Assembly (NCBI GenBank): GCA_005883245.1 | Contig: VAXT01000167.1 | Coordinates: 1 to 19,282, forward strand | Direction: 5' to 3' | DNA: 19,282 bases | DNA from: Actinomycetota bacterium | GTDB taxonomy: Bacteria > Actinomycetota > Thermoleophilia > Gaiellales > Gaiellaceae | Part shown: piece by piece, positions 9,825-17,901 of the stretch | Layout of the letters: each line of letters opens with the position of its first letter | Numbering within the stretch: position 1 is the first letter of the stretch | The notes under the pieces: model-generated | What the model was told of the DNA's origin: nothing | Databases searched by the model: none | The model's input: the letters and a program-made list of their open reading frames with translations, nothing else | Made by a program: the position numbers and the translations under genes

Positions 9825-9853
9825 AAAGAACACGCCCAGCCGCTCGGCTGAGC
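9825..9853 (-). terminator. Rho-independent-like terminator after prs
   Basis: Starting eight bases beyond the prs stop codon, the RNA-sense strand reads GCTCAGCC-GAGC-GGCTGGGC. This is an eight-pair stem (one G-T wobble) with a four-base loop, followed by GTGTTCTTT at 9833-9825, a short imperfect T-rich run. It is consistent with the end of the glmU-prs transcript. Confidence 0.6.
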
Positions 9854-9861
9854 CGTTCCTT

Positions 9862-10900
<1,039 letters not shown>

Positions 10901-10920
<20 letters not shown>

Positions 10921-12220
10921 ATCCCTCCTTGTTGACCTGGTGGCTTCGGGCGATCGCGAGCGCCCCGGGCGGGACGTTCTTCGTGACGACCGAGCCCGCC
11001 GCAACCCAAGCATTGTCGCCAATCGTGATCGGAGCAACGAACACATTGTGGCTCGCGGTGTGGACATTCCGGCCGATCGACGTCCGGAACTTGCCCGCGC
11101 CGAGCTCGGGCCGGTAGTTGGCCGTGATCGCTCCCGCGCCGATGTTCGTCTCCTCGCCCACGTCGGCGTCGCCGATGTAGGAAAGGTGAGGGACCTTCGC
11201 GCCCGCACCGATGCGCGAGTTCTTGATCTCCACGAATGTGCCCGCCTTCGTTCCGCCTTCGAGGTGGGTTCCGGGGCGAAGGTAACAGAACGGACCGACG
11301 GCCGCACCGGGGCCGATCTCGGCGTCGACGACGACCGCGTGCGGCCCGACGACCGCGCCCGCCGAGATCTTCGACTTCCCGCGAACGACGGTGAACGGAT
11401 GGATCTCCGCGTCAGGCTCGATCTCGACGTCGGGCTCGATCCAGGTCGTCTGCGGATCGACGATCGTGACCCCGGCGAGCATGTGCTCGTGGTTGATGCG
11501 GTCCCGCAGCGCAGCCCCGGCAGCGGCGAGCTCTGCACGCGTGTTCACGCCCTCGGCCTCGACCGGATCGGGTGCGACGTAGGCGGCGACATGGTCGCCA
11601 TTCTCAACCAGCGCGCGGACCGCGTCGGTGAGGTACAGCTCGCCCTGCTCGTTGGTGGTGTCGAGCTGCTCGAGGGCGGGCCAGAGGCGGTCGGCCGCAA
11701 AGACGTAGATCGAGGAGTTGACCTCGTCGACCGCGAGCTCGTCCGGTGAGGCGTCGCCGGCCTCCACGATCGCGCGCACCGAGCCGTTCCCGCCCCGGAT
11801 CACGCGCCCGTAGTCGCGCGGGTCACGCGGGCGAAAGGAGAGGATCGTGGCGGCCGCACCTTCTCGGCGATGGGTGTCGAGGAGCTCGCGCAGGAGGTTC
11901 GGGCTGACTACGGGTGCGTCGCCGCTGAGGACGAGCAGATCGCCGGCGACGTCGCCGAAAGCCTGCCGTGCCGCAGCAAGCGCGTCGCCGGTCCCGCGCG
12001 GCTCGGCCTGAACTGCAGTCTCGATCCCGTCGAACTGAGCTACGCCCTGGGGCGAGGTGACGACGACGAGCGGGTCCGCGTCCAGGGCCCGCGCGGCCGC
12101 GACGACCCAGTCGACCATCCGGCGGCCGAGGATCTGGTGGAAATGCTTCGGCGTGTCCGACTTCATCCGCGTGCCGAGACCGCCGGCGAGCACGACAGCT
12201 GCTGGTTTCTGGTTGCTCAT
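10901..12220 (-). CDS. glmU: Bifunctional GlmU (acetyltransferase/uridylyltransferase)
   Basis: Makes UDP-N-acetylglucosamine in two steps: acetylation of glucosamine 1-phosphate, then uridylyl transfer. The product feeds peptidoglycan synthesis. From ATG 12220 there are 439 residues (E. coli 456). The N-terminal uridylyltransferase has LAGGLGTRMKSDTPKHFHQ (11-29; most enzymes have LAAG), GTGDALAAA (77-85), YGRV (137-140), EVNSSIY (166-172) and NTR (226-228). The C-terminal left-handed beta-helix acetyltransferase starts near 250, with LRPGTHL (314-320), KNSRIG (333-338), PHLSYIGDADVG (344-355; His345 is the likely base) and TNIGAGAITANY (358-369). An in-frame TTG at 12238 would add six residues; I prefer the ATG as nearer the family N-terminus. 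Its last 20 bases overlap prs. It follows tRNA-Gln and a pair of hairpins. Confidence 0.96.
10924..10930 (-). promoter_or_regulatory. Strong Shine-Dalgarno for prs, inside glmU
   Basis: AAGGAGG on the minus strand, three bases before ATG 10920 (short spacing), located within the last codons of glmU. It decides the prs start against the long in-frame extension upstream and suggests that prs is translated at a high rate, at least partly independently of glmU. Confidence 0.85.
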
Positions 12221-12250
12221 GGGCTGCACAGGATCCAACTCGAAGGTCTC

Positions 12251-12292
12251 GCCGCCTGCGGCGGCTCGACATTTTCGCCTACGGCGAAAGTG
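12251..12292 (-). terminator. Two tight triloop hairpins between tRNA-Gln and glmU
   Basis: Directly after the tRNA 3' end, positions 12292-12270 fold into a 10-pair stem with a three-base loop (sense strand CACTTTCGCC-GTA-GGCGAAAATG, one non-Watson-Crick pair). Seven bases of A/T/G/C spacer and flank later, 12265-12251 form a perfect six-pair GCCGCC-GCA-GGCGGC stem, also with a three-base loop. They end 31 bases before the glmU ATG. They could terminate or process the tRNA transcript; the partial A-run rather than T-run makes classical termination uncertain. Confidence 0.5.
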
Positions 12293-12363
12293 CTGGGGCG
12301 CCAGGATTCGAACCTGGGATCACGGGACCAAAACCCGTTGCCTTACCACTTGGCTACGCCCCA
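12293..12363 (-). tRNA. tRNA-Gln (anticodon TTG)
   Basis: The reverse strand folds into a full cloverleaf. The acceptor TGGGGCG pairs with CGCCCCA (discriminator G at 12293). The D arm is GCC...GGC containing AAGTGGTAA. The anticodon stem ACGGG/CCCGT carries the loop TTTTGGT with anticodon TTG, reading CAA/CAG glutamine codons. The variable loop has four bases, and the T arm is CCAGG-TTCGAAT-CCTGG. CCA is not encoded, so it must be added by the CCA-adding enzyme. A TAGACT hexamer at 12377-12382, overlapping the stop codon of the upstream gene, is a possible -10 box, but no good -35 is seen. Confidence 0.96.
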
Positions 12364-12379
12364 ATTCGGCGCTCGAAGT

Positions 12380-12736
12380 CTAGCTTCGACTCGTGAAGAG
12401 AAGCGCGAGCGCGAGGATCGCGAGGATGCCGACCGCAACCAGGGCGAGCGTCCCGACCACGATCGCGAGGATCGGGACGAGCATCACGAAGGCCTGGGAG
12501 ACCGCGGCGATCCAGGCGACGTCCCGGACCGGCCCGGGCCGGAGACGGTGTCCGAGCCAGAAGAAGACCACGACGACCGCGACGGCGATCGCGAGCGTCA
12601 GCAGCCTCGGGAGCGCGTGGACGATCAGCAGGAGGCCTTCGATGACCGCGATCCAGACGGCGATCGCGACTCGGCGCTCGCGGAGCCAGCGCCCGAAGCG
12701 GCTCTGGCGATGCTCTATGACGCCTGGCTCGAGCAC
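12380..12736 (-). CDS. Small integral membrane protein, function unknown
   Basis: A 118-residue protein with a short basic N-terminus (RQSRFGRWLRERR, 10-22) followed by hydrophobic helices at about 24-43, 45-64 and 82-114; the last is long enough for one kinked helix or two tight ones. A basic loop (GHRLRPGPVRD) lies between helices two and three, and the protein ends in SRS. No catalytic motif or known family is recognised. It starts at GTG 12736, nine bases after the ispE stop, without a Shine-Dalgarno site, so it is probably the last protein gene of the metG-ispE transcript. Its stop codon sits in the loop of a six-pair inverted repeat (TCGAAG/CTTCGA, 12373-12389), 16 bases before tRNA-Gln. 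Confidence 0.75.
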   Translation of the reverse strand: MLEPGVIEHRQSRFGRWLRERRVAIAVWIAVIEGLLLIVHALPRLLTLAIAVAVVVVFFWLGHRLRPGPVRDVAWIAAVSQAFVMLVPILAIVVGTLALVAVGILAILALALLFTSRS

Positions 12737-12745
12737 GCAGCAAAG

Positions 12746-13510
12746 CTACCAAGCGGGGGCCGTCAGCCAGGTCTCGCACCGGTCCGTGAAGAGCTCGCGC
12801 GCCGCGGCGGCTCGATCGCGCTCGGTGAAGAGCCCGTACACGGCGGGCCCCGCCCCGGTGACGTCGGCCCGGAACGCCCCGGCCGCGCGCAGCTCATCGG
12901 CGATCGGCGACGAGACGAGGTCGTTCGGAGGGAGCGCCCCCAGGTCACCGGCCTCGAGCGCCGCGAGCAACGCTTCGAGCCTGTCCTCGAAACCGTCCTC
13001 GCCGTCGAACGCGTCGTAGACGGCCTTCGTCGAGCGTTTCTTCGCATCCCTCGGCAGGACGAGCACGACCGAGTAGTCCTGCGGTAGGACGAGTTCGGAG
13101 AGGGTTGCACCACTTCCGAGGCCCAGCTGGGGCCCCTCTCCGAGAAAGAACGGAACGTCGGCTCCGAGCTCGCGTGCGAGCCGGTGCAGCTCCTGGCGGC
13201 CGAGAGATCCCTCAAGCGTCTCGTTCGCCAGCCGAAGCGTCGTCGCGGCATCGGAGCTGCCTCCGCCCAGGCCCGCTGCGACTGGGATGCGCTTTTCGAT
13301 GCGCACCTTGGCGGTGACGCCGATCGCTCGCAGGGCTTCGTGCACCAGTGTGTCCTCCGAGTAACCCTCGACCTCGGTCTTGTTCGCGGCCTCGAGAGCA
13401 ATGTCGTCGGCGAGGTCGATCCGCTGGAGAACGGTCGCGACCTCGTGCATGCCGTCCGCGCGCCGTGGGCCGACGACGAGTGCGAGGTTGATCTTCGCGT
13501 GCGCCTTCAT
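12746..13510 (-). CDS. ispE: 4-diphosphocytidyl-2-C-methyl-D-erythritol kinase
   Basis: Phosphorylates CDP-methylerythritol in the non-mevalonate (MEP) route to isoprenoids such as menaquinone side chains and the lipid carrier for cell-wall synthesis. The product has 254 residues and is a GHMP-family kinase. Conserved features are AKINLAL (5-11, Lys6), the ATP loop PVAAGLGGGSSDAA (76-89), the catalytic Asp118 in GADVPFFL (116-123), and the third motif VTGAGPAVYGLF (217-228). The N-terminus is compact, and the usual length is about 280-310, so the protein is rather short but complete. Its ATG overlaps the rsmA stop in ATGA, implying translational coupling. The pair rsmA-ispE is characteristic of actinobacteria. 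Confidence 0.95.
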   Translation of the reverse strand: MKAHAKINLALVVGPRRADGMHEVATVLQRIDLADDIALEAANKTEVEGYSEDTLVHEALRAIGVTAKVRIEKRIPVAAGLGGGSSDAATTLRLANETLEGSLGRQELHRLARELGADVPFFLGEGPQLGLGSGATLSELVLPQDYSVVLVLPRDAKKRSTKAVYDAFDGEDGFEDRLEALLAALEAGDLGALPPNDLVSSPIADELRAAGAFRADVTGAGPAVYGLFTERDRAAAARELFTDRCETWLTAPAW

Positions 13511-14289
13511 CGGAGGGCCTGCTCGAGCGCGACGAACTCCGCCGGCTCGAGAGCTTCGGCCCGGACGTTCGGCTCGCGCTCGATCACTGCCAGAGCCTCG
13601 ACGGCCTTCCGACGGGAGGCGAGGCCCGCCAGCTCGAGCGAGTTCGGCAGCGTCTTGCGCCGGTGCGCGAACGCCGCCTGAACCACGTCCTTTGTCGCGC
13701 CGAAGCTTTCGGGCAGCGCCACGCGACGAAAGGCGACGAGCGCCGAGTCGACGTTCGGCGGCGGCCGAAAGACCGTGCGGGCGACGGGATGGAAGCCGGT
13801 GCGCTCGGCCGCGAGCTGCACGAGCACCGAGACCGCGCCGTACGCCTTCGTCCCGGGCCGCGCGAAGAGACGATCGGCGACCTCGCGCTGGACCATCACC
13901 GTCCAGTGAACGACGCTCGGGAGGCGGTCGAGGCTCTCCACGATCAGCGGTGTGGCGACGCTGTACGGCAGGTTCGCGACGAACTTCGTCGGCGCTGGAT
14001 CGAGGGCGCCGAGATCGAGGCGGAGCGCGTCGCCGAACACGAGCTCGATGTTCTCGCGGCCGTGGAGACGCTCGGCGAGATGCGGCTGAAGCCCACGGTC
14101 GAGCTCGACGGCATGCACGAGCGCTACCCGGTCGGCGAGGTACGCCGTGAGGACGCCCAGGCCCGGACCGACCTCCAGCACGGCGTCGTTCGGGTCGAGC
14201 TCGGCGAGGCGGCCGATCACGCCGAGGATGTTCTCGTCCACGAGGAAGTGCTGTCCGAGCTCGCGGTTTGGAGCGACCGGGAGCCTCAC
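13507..14289 (-). CDS. rsmA: 16S rRNA dimethyladenosine transferase RsmA (KsgA)
   Basis: Dimethylates two adjacent adenosines near the 3' end of 16S rRNA (A1518/A1519 in E. coli numbering) late in small-subunit assembly. Loss gives kasugamycin resistance in other bacteria. The product has 260 residues. It shows RELGQHFLVDENIL (9-22), the SAM-binding LEVGPGLGVLTAYLAD (38-53), acidic ELD (62-64), the motif IV NLPYSVATP (106-114) and the FRPPPNVDSALV segment of the C-terminal domain. It starts at GTG 14289, which overlaps the tatD stop (GTGA), and ends in an ATGA overlap with ispE. Both ends therefore indicate coupled translation. Confidence 0.96.
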   Translation of the reverse strand: MRLPVAPNRELGQHFLVDENILGVIGRLAELDPNDAVLEVGPGLGVLTAYLADRVALVHAVELDRGLQPHLAERLHGRENIELVFGDALRLDLGALDPAPTKFVANLPYSVATPLIVESLDRLPSVVHWTVMVQREVADRLFARPGTKAYGAVSVLVQLAAERTGFHPVARTVFRPPPNVDSALVAFRRVALPESFGATKDVVQAAFAHRRKTLPNSLELAGLASRRKAVEALAVIEREPNVRAEALEPAEFVALEQALR

Positions 14290-15032
14290 GGTAGCGAGAA
14301 CGCGGCGGCTGCGTTGGCCTCGATGCGCGCGCCGAGGTCGGCCGCGTCGACTCCGCGCACCTTGGCGAGCTCCTCGACGGTGAGCACGACATTCGCCGGC
14401 TCGTTCGGACGGCCGCGCCGGGCCTGCGGGGCCAGGTAGGGGCTGTCGGTCTCGGCGAGGATCCGTTCATCGGGAACCTGAGCGGCGGTGGCCCGCAGAT
14501 CCGACGCCTTCGGGTACGTCACGTTCCCGGCGAAGGAGACGTAGTAGCCGCGCTCAAGGACTGTGTTGAGCAGTCCGGGCGACGAGAAGCAGTGCATGAC
14601 GACGGCTCCGTCGAACCCGGCGAGGACGTCGGCCGTGTCGGCGTCCGCATCTCGCGTGTGGATGACCACCGGCTTGCCGAGTGAGGCGGCGAGCTCGAGC
14701 TGCGCCTCGAGGAGCCGGCGCTGGCGGTCGCGCGGCGCGCGATCGCGGAAGTAGTCGAGACCGGTCTCCCCCACCGCCACCGAGCGCTCGTGCTCGGCGA
14801 GCTCTCGCAGCTCGTCGATCCGATTCGCCTCCGCGTCGCCGGCCTGGTGCGGGTCGATGCCGACCGCGACGAACACCTCCTCGTGCAGCTCTGCCAGCTC
14901 GAGTGCCGCGCGGGACGAGTCGATGCCGGTGCCCACCGTGATGATCCGCTCGACACCTGCCGAGCGCGCCCGCCGGATCAGCGCTGACGGCCGGTCGTCG
15001 CACGCGTCGAGGTGCGCGTGGGTGTCGATCAC
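14286..15032 (-). CDS. tatD: TatD-family metal-dependent hydrolase (DNase)
   Basis: A TIM-barrel metal-dependent hydrolase; characterised relatives act as 3'-5' exonucleases on DNA, and some family members remove D-amino acids from tRNA. The product has 248 residues. Metal ligands are all in place: His5 and His7 (DTHAHLD, 3-9), Glu89 (AVGETGLDY, 86-94), His125 (VVIHTRDAD, 122-130), His147 (VVMHCFS, 144-150) and Asp196 (AETDSPYL, 193-200). It starts at GTG 15032 overlapping the metG stop and ends overlapping rsmA. The exact substrate is not decided by sequence, but its place between metG and rsmA is the standard neighbourhood in actinobacteria and Firmicutes. Confidence 0.94.
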   Translation of the reverse strand: MIDTHAHLDACDDRPSALIRRARSAGVERIITVGTGIDSSRAALELAELHEEVFVAVGIDPHQAGDAEANRIDELRELAEHERSVAVGETGLDYFRDRAPRDRQRRLLEAQLELAASLGKPVVIHTRDADADTADVLAGFDGAVVMHCFSSPGLLNTVLERGYYVSFAGNVTYPKASDLRATAAQVPDERILAETDSPYLAPQARRGRPNEPANVVLTVEELAKVRGVDAADLGARIEANAAAAFSLP

Positions 15033-16816
15033 TCGTCGGTCTCGCCGGCGCGCTTCCTCATGCGCTCGAGCTCGGCGGGCACGACCACGTCTGGGTCGAG
15101 CTTCTTGAAGAGCGGCCGCGGCTTCTGGAGGGTCTGCCCAGGCGGGAGCTCGCTCGGCACCCAGCCGCCCGTCCAGGACTCGTAGTCGCCGGTCAGCACC
15201 TCGTGCGGATCCTCGTCGTCACCGACGTCGCGGAGCTCGAGCGGCCCGGCGATCGTCCCCTCGTAGCCGAGCAGCTCGTGCACAGTCTGCGACGAGAACG
15301 GGAGGAAGGGCGTAAAGATCGTCTTCAAGCTGTCGATGGCCCGTAAGGCGACGTAGAGGACCGTTCCGGCTCGCTCGCGATCGCTCTCGATCAGCGCCCA
15401 CGGGGCCTGATGATCCGTGTAGCGGTTGACGAGCGTTGCGAGCTTCATCGCCTCGGCGAGCGCAGCCCGGTACCGCGCGCCTTCGATCAGGTCGCCGACC
15501 GTCTCGAAGCCGGCGCCGATCGCATCCAGGAGCTCCCGGTCCTCGGCCGTCAGCTCGCCGGGCTCGGGAACGGGGCCGAAGTTCTTGTGCGCCGACGAGA
15601 GCGTTCGGTTGACGAGGTTGCCCCAGTTCGCGACGAGCTCGTCGTTGTTCCGGCGCACGAACTCCGACCATGTGAAATCGGTGTCCTGTGTCTCCGGGCC
15701 CGACGCGGTCAGGAAGTAGCGGAGCGGGTCCGGGTCGTACCGGCTCAGGAAGTCGCCGACCGCGATCGAGACACCGCGGCTGACGCTGAACTGCTTTCCC
15801 TCCATGGTCAGGAACTCGCTCGCGACGATGTCGTCAGGTAGCTCGAGAGGCTTGCCGGCTCCGAGCTCGCCGCCCTCGCCGTACCCGAGGAGGATGCTCG
15901 GCCAGATCACGGTGTGGAACACGATGTTGTCCTTGCCCATGAAATAGAGATGGCGCGCTTCTGGGTCCTGCCACCACTCGCGCCAGGCCTCGGGAGTCCC
16001 ACGATTGATCGCCCACTCGACGGCCGCCGACAGGTAGCCGATCACCGCGTCGAACCAGACGTAGATCCGCTTGTCGTCGCGTCCCGCGTACTCGGGCGGC
16101 ACCGGAATCGGCACGCCCCAGTCGAGGTCGCGTGTGATCGGCCTCGGCTTCAGGCCCTTGAGCAGCCCGAGCGAGAAGTTGCGCACGTTCGGACGCCAGT
16201 GGTCCTGCCGCCCGATCCACTCGGTCAGCTGCCCGGCAAAGGCGGGTAGATCGAGGAAGAGGTGGCTCGTCTCCTTGAAGACTGGCGGCGTCCCGTCGAT
16301 CTTCGAGCGCGGGTTGATCAGGTCGACCGGGTCGAGCTGGTTCCCACAGTTGTCGCACTGGTCGCCGCGCGCGGACTCGAAGCCGCAAATCGGGCATGTG
16401 CCCTCGATATAGCGGTCGGGAAGCGTGTGCCCGGTGGTGGCCGAGAAGGCGCCCATGGTCGTCTGTTCGACGATGTAGCCGTGCTCATAGACGGTCCGGA
16501 ACAGGTCCTGTACGACGCGGTAGTGGTTCTGCGTCGTCGTTCGCGTGAACAGGTCGTAGGAGAGACCGAGGTCGTGCAGGTCCTTGCGGATGAGCGCGCT
16601 GAAGCGGTCAGCGGTCTCACGTGGGGACAGACCCTCGTGATCGGCCGCGACCATGACGGGGGTTCCGTGCTCGTCGGTACCGCTGACCATCAGGACCTGG
16701 TTGCCCCGCAGGCGGTGATAGCGGGCCGTGATGTCGGACGGAACGCCGAAGCCGGCGACATGTCCCAGATGGCGTGGGCCACTCGCGTAGGGCCACGCGA
16801 CGGCGACGAGTATGCG
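15029..16816 (-). CDS. metG: Methionyl-tRNA synthetase, 5' end irregular
   Basis: Charges tRNA-Met, including the initiator. From the codon at 16816 (counted as residue 1) 595 residues are readable. They begin ILVAVAWPYASGP with the HIGH motif as HLGH (16-19), then GTDEHG (47-51). A zinc knuckle has two CxxC pairs (Cys141/144 and 154/157). The KMSKS loop is in the divergent form QFSVS (342-346) of actinobacterial relatives, and the tail is a short anticodon-binding domain without the extra tRNA-binding module. The problem is the start. The conserved frame has no ATG, GTG or TTG close by; the nearest are GTG 17038 and TTG 17044, over 70 codons upstream inside the M23 gene. ATG 16871 would suit perfectly but is one base out of frame. 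The boundary given here is only the start of recognisable sequence. It ends in a GTGA overlap with tatD. Confidence 0.9.
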   Translation of the reverse strand, partial: RILVAVAWPYASGPRHLGHVAGFGVPSDITARYHRLRGNQVLMVSGTDEHGTPVMVAADHEGLSPRETADRFSALIRKDLHDLGLSYDLFTRTTTQNHYRVVQDLFRTVYEHGYIVEQTTMGAFSATTGHTLPDRYIEGTCPICGFESARGDQCDNCGNQLDPVDLINPRSKIDGTPPVFKETSHLFLDLPAFAGQLTEWIGRQDHWRPNVRNFSLGLLKGLKPRPITRDLDWGVPIPVPPEYAGRDDKRIYVWFDAVIGYLSAAVEWAINRGTPEAWREWWQDPEARHLYFMGKDNIVFHTVIWPSILLGYGEGGELGAGKPLELPDDIVASEFLTMEGKQFSVSRGVSIAVGDFLSRYDPDPLRYFLTASGPETQDTDFTWSEFVRRNNDELVANWGNLVNRTLSSAHKNFGPVPEPGELTAEDRELLDAIGAGFETVGDLIEGARYRAALAEAMKLATLVNRYTDHQAPWALIESDRERAGTVLYVALRAIDSLKTIFTPFLPFSSQTVHELLGYEGTIAGPLELRDVGDDEDPHEVLTGDYESWTGGWVPSELPPGQTLQKPRPLFKKLDPDVVVPAELERMRKRAGETDE

Positions 16817-17858
16817 CTGTGGTCGACGGTTCGGGAAGGCGTTCCTCCGGGGCGGGCTCGGTCGTGGACATCTTACGGAGGGGCGGTGGCGCGAATCGGC
16901 GCGCCACGAGCCGGCCCACGAGGCCGATCGCGAGCAGCCCCAGCCCGAGCGCGCCGAGCACCGGCAGCACGGCTCGGTTCGAACGACCGGCGCGCGCCGC
17001 CACGACCGGCGTCGAACTGACGGGCGCCACGCGACCACCGCCAACGGCCGGCTCGCCGGCGCGAGCAGGCGGGCGCACGCGTGCCCGCGCGGAAGACATG
17101 GTCGGCCGAGGGCGCGCAGCTCGTTGCCGCGCACGCGGCCGGGCTACCGACGATTTTCCGGAGCGGTGACGCCTAACGTGCCGGGGTGCGGATCCGGCCT
17201 GCGGCCGCGCCACCGCCGGCCGCGGAGGCGCCACCGACCGGCGCGCGCCCTGGCCATGTGAGGACGTCCGACGATGGCCACGGTGAGCTGAAGAGCGCGG
17301 AGGAGCGACTCGACGCGCGGGAAGAGCTGGAGCCGGAACCTGCGCCTGCTGCTCCTGCGGCTGCTCGACCGGCGGCGGCTGCTCGGGCGCGTGCCGGGGC
17401 GGCAGGAGCGTCAGCGGATCGACGTATCCGTCCGGGTCCGCAGTGTGGCGGATGCCGAGGTGCACATACGGCTCCGTACCTTCGGGCTCGCCGCTCGGCC
17501 CGATCGTGCCGACGACGTCGCCCTGGCTCACCTCCGTCCCGACCGTGACGCCGATCGAGCCGAGGTGGACGAGCGTGACCGACCACCCGTCCTCGGTGCG
17601 GACGGTCAAGCACAGCCCCTGATGGGGCAGCTGCCCCGCGTACGCGACGATCCCGCCGGCGGCCGAGCGCACGTCAGAGCCCGTCGGCGCGCCGATGTCG
17701 ATCCCGCGGTGCTGGCCGCCCGCGTAGGGATCGCCCTCGGAGACGAACGGCCTCAGCACCGGCCCGTCCACGGGCCACGCCCAGGCCGAGGCTCCCGGAG
17801 CAAGCGCGAGCGCGACGAGGATGAGGAAGAGGATCGCGTTGCCTGATCTGAAAACCAT
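16617..17858 (-). CDS. Membrane-anchored M23-family peptidase-like protein
   Basis: A LysM-less M23 (lysostaphin-type) peptidase homologue, probably wall-binding. It has a signal peptide (1-25, ...APGASA). The M23 domain (about 28-152) contains HRGIDIGAPTG (50-60; zinc ligands His50 and Asp54), VHLGSIG (97-103, His98) and PYVHLGIR (130-137). The normal H-x-H of this last motif is Y-x-H here, keeping the zinc ligand His133 but replacing the catalytic histidine with Tyr131. A Pro/Arg/Ala-rich linker (155-295) leads to a C-terminal helix (296-319, AVLPVLGALGLGLLAIGLV core), so it is likely anchored outside the membrane. The frame as written runs on to 16617 (413 residues), but beyond about residue 329 it is an out-of-frame reading of metG and probably not natural. 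A TAA in another frame lies at 16875-16873, one base before ATG 16871. It is driven by the promoter at 17866-17895. Confidence 0.82.
   Translation of the reverse strand: MVFRSGNAILFLILVALALAPGASAWAWPVDGPVLRPFVSEGDPYAGGQHRGIDIGAPTGSDVRSAAGGIVAYAGQLPHQGLCLTVRTEDGWSVTLVHLGSIGVTVGTEVSQGDVVGTIGPSGEPEGTEPYVHLGIRHTADPDGYVDPLTLLPPRHAPEQPPPVEQPQEQQAQVPAPALPARRVAPPRSSAHRGHRRTSSHGQGARRSVAPPRPAVARPQAGSAPRHVRRHRSGKSSVARPRARQRAARPRPTMSSARARVRPPARAGEPAVGGGRVAPVSSTPVVAARAGRSNRAVLPVLGALGLGLLAIGLVGRLVARRFAPPPLRKMSTTEPAPEERLPEPSTTAHTRRRRVALREWPTPSGTCRRLRRSVRHHGPLSPPAGQPGPDGQRYRRARNPRHGRGRSRGSVPT
16814..16883 (-). other. metG: M23-metG junction with apparent frame conflict
   Basis: Sense strand: a C4 run (16883-16880), TAA (16875-16873), one G, ATG (16871-16869), a second C4 run (16852-16849), then the metG core frame from 16816. 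One extra base before the TAA (for example C5 in the first run) would end the M23 protein at TAA. One base fewer after the ATG (for example C3 in the second run) would join ATG 16871 to metG as MSTTEPARRNAFP. As the sequence stands, neither gene has its expected boundary. Confidence 0.6.
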
Positions 17859-17865
17859 TGCGGCC

Positions 17866-17895
17866 AGAGTACAGGGGCGGATCGGCTGTTGTCAA
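17866..17895 (-). promoter_or_regulatory. Sigma70-type promoter for the M23 gene (leaderless)
   Basis: In the 43-base gap after rsmI the sense strand has a perfect -35 TTGACA (17895-17890), an 18-base spacer and TACTCT (17871-17866) as -10. Only seven bases separate the -10 box from ATG 17858, so the expected transcription start is at or next to the start codon. That means a leaderless mRNA, a common mode in actinobacteria. No Shine-Dalgarno site is present, which agrees with this. Confidence 0.75.
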
Positions 17896-17901
17896 ATCTG
17901 A

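Noticed and set aside
10921..11538. In-frame upstream extension of prs by 206 codons
   Set aside because: It lies entirely within glmU, has low-complexity Arg/Ser-rich translation, and the strong AAGGAGG at 10924-10930 marks ATG 10920 as the start.
12373..12389. Inverted repeat TCGAAG/CTTCGA as a terminator for the small membrane protein gene
   Set aside because: Only six pairs, it contains the stop codon itself and has no T-run. It more likely overlaps a weak tRNA promoter (TAGACT) or is chance, so no feature is claimed.
13511..14470. Upstream extension of the ispE frame by 320 codons
   Set aside because: It overlaps rsmA completely; the ATGA overlap at 13507-13510 and the AKINLAL N-terminus define the real start.
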